Below are positions 6,863 through 7,997 of a DNA stretch of 7,997 nucleotides, one piece after another. The position numbers were made by a program, and so were the translations under genes. The notes below the pieces were generated by a model. That model did not search any database. It had not been told where the DNA came from and was given only the letters and a program-made list of their open reading frames with translations. This DNA comes from Chloroflexota bacterium (lineage in GTDB: Bacteria; Chloroflexota; Limnocylindria; Limnocylindrales; CSP1-4), in the NCBI GenBank assembly GCA_013695255.1, contig JACDAV010000391.1, positions 1 to 7,997 of the forward strand, given 5' to 3'. How positions within the stretch are numbered: the stretch's first letter is position 1; every line of letters starts with the position of its first letter.

Positions 6863-7419
6863 TCCTGGCCTTCCGCCGCCCGTGCGCCGCTCACCAGGGG
6901 GCACTGCTCGACTGGCTGGACCGCCGGGCGACCGGTTCCGCGACCGGCCCGGCACTGGATCACCTCGAGCGCTGTCCGACCTGCGAGGGCGTGCTGGCCG
7001 AGGTCTCCCTGGCGATCGTCGCGCTGCGGCGCATCGAGGCGGACGCCGCCGCGGTCGAGCCGCCGGCGGATGCGTGGCTCCGGCTGCGCGAGCGCCTCGG
7101 GCGGCCCGTCGACCCGTGGCGCTGGCGCGCCTCCCTCGGCGGCCTCGCCACGAGCGCGATGCTGGTCGCCGTCCTCGTCCTGCCGGTCACGATCGGCGGG
7201 CCGGCGGACGCCGCCCAGGCGCCCAGGCTGCCCGACGCCATCGCCCAGCTGCAACGCGAGTCCCGCTACCTGGCCAGCATCCGTGACGGCAGCCTGCCGC
7301 CGAGCCCGCGGCTCGGTTGGGAGGCTGGCGTCCCCCGGATCCACCCGGATGAGATCGCCCAGGTACGGAAGGAGGTGCCGTCGGCCACGCCGACTGGACG
7401 GCCGCCGGAGCCAATTTGA
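6859..7419 (+). CDS. Membrane anti-sigma factor with zinc-binding HCC motif
   Basis: 186 aa. The N-terminal cytoplasmic part carries H35-x3-C39-x2-C42 (HLERCPTC) with an upstream His at 12, the pattern of zinc-binding anti-sigma (zf-HC2/ZAS) domains that trap the partner sigma. A hydrophobic stretch around 92-113 (GGLATSAMLVAVLVLPVTI) is the single membrane segment, preceded by Trp/Arg-rich PWRWR, placing the N-terminus inside. The ~73-residue C-terminus is extracytoplasmic, with no recognisable sensor fold and a Pro-rich end. Gene order and the ATGA overlap with the sigma gene are the strongest evidence; the domain call rests on motif spacing. It could respond to envelope or redox stress, but the signal cannot be told from sequence. 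Its stop codon lies inside the next gene's -35 box. Confidence 0.82.
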   Translation: MILAFRRPCAAHQGALLDWLDRRATGSATGPALDHLERCPTCEGVLAEVSLAIVALRRIEADAAAVEPPADAWLRLRERLGRPVDPWRWRASLGGLATSAMLVAVLVLPVTIGGPADAAQAPRLPDAIAQLQRESRYLASIRDGSLPPSPRLGWEAGVPRIHPDEIAQVRKEVPSATPTGRPPEPI

Positions 7420-7444
7420 CACCTGTGGGCACCATGCCCATAGT
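7416..7444 (+). promoter_or_regulatory. sigma70-type promoter of the lipoprotein/transporter gene
   Basis: A consensus TTGACA (7416-7421), 17 bases, then CATAGT (7439-7444, 4 of 6 matches to TATAAT). The -35 overlaps the anti-sigma stop (TGA 7417-7419). Predicted transcription start is near 7451, giving a 5' leader of about 170 nt before the ATG at 7620. It is the cleanest promoter in the window. Confidence 0.65.
7423..7443. promoter_or_regulatory. Near-palindromic operator candidate in the promoter
   Basis: Left arm CTGTGGGCA (7423-7431), 3-bp centre CCA, right arm TGCCCATAG (7435-7443). Arms match as reverse complements in 8 of 9 positions. The element fills most of the spacer and enters the -10, the expected place for a repressor. 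No repressor gene is seen here, so the binding protein is unknown. Confidence 0.5.
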
Positions 7445-7461
7445 ACCGGCAGCGCAGAGGC

Positions 7462-7479
7462 CGCACGCTTCGGCGTGCG
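7462..7479 (+). repeat. UUCG-capped 7-bp hairpin in the transporter leader
   Basis: CGCACGC (7462-7468) and GCGTGCG (7473-7479) pair perfectly around a TTCG loop, an exceptionally stable RNA tetraloop. It begins about 10 nt after the predicted start and would protect the 5' end. It is not followed by a T-run. Confidence 0.6.
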
Positions 7480-7584
7480 CTCGCTCGTGCTCGCCTGCCT
7501 GATCCACCCCCTCCGGAATGCCCGGGGAGGACTGCGACCGGCGAGGGCCTGGACGACGTCGAGGCAGCGAATCTGCGGACCGGA

Positions 7585-7602
7585 AGTGTGGGGAGACACA
7601 CT
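7585..7602 (+). repeat. Hairpin just upstream of the ribosome binding site
   Basis: AGTGTG (7585-7590) and CACACT (7597-7602) are perfect complements around GGGAGA. It ends 4 bases before the Shine-Dalgarno, so it could expose or limit the ribosome site. The loop itself contains a GGGAGA sequence resembling the Shine-Dalgarno. Confidence 0.45.
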
Positions 7603-7606
7603 CAGT

Positions 7607-7612
7607 GGGAGG
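7607..7612 (+). promoter_or_regulatory. Shine-Dalgarno for the lipoprotein gene
   Basis: GGGAGG is 7 bases upstream of ATG 7620 and fixes that start, which reads into a lipoprotein signal. The only other candidates in the region are in the wrong frame. Confidence 0.75.
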
Positions 7613-7619
7613 TAACTAG

Positions 7620-7997
7620 ATGCGAAAACGGCTACTGGGATTGTTCGCGGGCGCGACGATCGTGTTCGCGGCATGCGGCGGTGCGGCAAGCCCGTCGCCT
7701 TCGTCCCCAGCCGCGTCGCAGCCCGGATCGCCCGCCGCCTCGGCGAGCGGGTCACCGGCCGCCTCGGCGGACGGGTCACCGGGCGCCTCGGCGGACGGTT
7801 CGGCCGCGCCGTCGGCAAGCGCCGGCGCAGGCGACATCAACCTCTTCGAGTCCGAGTATCCGGACGTCGTCGAGGAGGGCACCGCGGGCGGCCAGATCAT
7901 CATCGGTGACTGGCAGGAAGCCAACCAGTTCAACCCGTACTACCTGGGCCAGGTGACGGAGGCGAACGTCGCGTCCGCGGCGTGGGCGACCCTCGTC
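7620..7997 (+). CDS. ABC transporter substrate-binding lipoprotein (peptide/nickel-type), 3'-truncated by window edge
   Basis: 126 codons are visible and the frame runs off the right edge. ATG 7620 gives MRKRLLGLF, a positively charged start, a short hydrophobic core and a lipobox-like VFAAC, with Cys19 as the predicted lipidation site. This implies export and anchoring on the outer face of the membrane. Residues 20-71 are a disordered Ser/Ala/Pro/Gly linker with three 8-residue repeats. After it, GGQIIIGDWQEANQFNPYY at 90-108 matches the first strand and motif of family-5 solute-binding proteins (oligopeptide/dipeptide-type, 'GGTL-G-x-NP' pattern). Ligand is unknown; permease and ATPase genes would be expected downstream. 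It probably has its own promoter (7416-7444) rather than depending on the sigma operon. Confidence 0.85.
   Translation, partial: MRKRLLGLFAGATIVFAACGGAASPSPSSPAASQPGSPAASASGSPAASADGSPGASADGSAAPSASAGAGDINLFESEYPDVVEEGTAGGQIIIGDWQEANQFNPYYLGQVTEANVASAAWATLV
7734..7805 (+). repeat. 24-bp tandem repeat in the lipoprotein linker
   Basis: Three in-frame 24-bp units (7734-7757, 7758-7781, 7782-7805) encode AASASGSP, AASADGSP and GASADGSA. The first two units differ at only two bases. They lengthen the flexible linker between the lipid anchor and the binding domain. The copies look recent and could vary in number between strains by slippage. Confidence 0.8.

Noticed and set aside
7588..7956. 122-codon + frame overlapping the lipoprotein gene
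   Set aside because: Arg/Pro-rich shadow in another frame; the frame starting at 7620 has a Shine-Dalgarno, a lipobox and a solute-binding motif.

Overview
The window is very GC-rich. Its core is a complete glycine-cleavage operon (gcvT, gcvH, gcvPA, gcvPB), flanked by other genes on the same strand. All convincing genes lie on the + strand. A P-protein split into two subunits, with the gene order T-H-PA-PB, is typical of Firmicutes, Chloroflexota, Thermotogota and archaea. High-GC Actinobacteria usually carry a fused gcvP. Together with the Ser/Ala/Pro/Gly linker of the lipoprotein at the right edge, this points to a high-GC Chloroflexota-like bacterium (for example Limnocylindria or a relative). 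That placement is inference, because no rRNA or marker gene is present.

Layout. Positions 3-782 hold the 3' part of a DUF2520/Rossmann-fold NAD(P)-binding protein, cut by the window edge. Positions 783-1111 contain no convincing gene, but they follow a plausible promoter (766-793) and hold several perfect or near-perfect hairpins. A Nudix hydrolase (1112-1642) comes next and is translationally coupled, with overlapping or near-overlapping codons, to gcvT (1645-2751). gcvH (2812-3195), gcvPA (3197-4603) and gcvPB (4603-6102) then follow at 60 bp, 1 bp and a 1-base overlap. These four genes encode the T, H and P1/P2 proteins of the glycine cleavage system. The L-protein (dihydrolipoamide dehydrogenase) and the lipoylation enzymes are not in the window.

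After gcvPB, an ECF-type promoter-like sequence (6151-6178) precedes an ECF sigma factor (6221-6862). Its stop overlaps the start of a single-pass membrane anti-sigma factor with an H-x3-C-x2-C zinc motif (6859-7419). The last codon of the anti-sigma gene is embedded in a clean sigma70-type promoter (TTGACA-N17-CATAGT) whose spacer and -10 carry a near-palindrome. That promoter appears to drive, through a ~170-nt leader with a UUCG-capped hairpin, a lipoprotein substrate-binding protein of an ABC peptide-type transporter. That gene starts at 7620 and runs off the right edge.

The most interesting parts are regulatory: the predicted autoregulated ECF promoter, the operator-like promoter and structured leader of the transporter gene, and the structured leader ahead of the nudix-gcv cluster, where a glycine riboswitch might be expected but is not recognisable. 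No mobile element, CRISPR array, tRNA or rRNA was seen.
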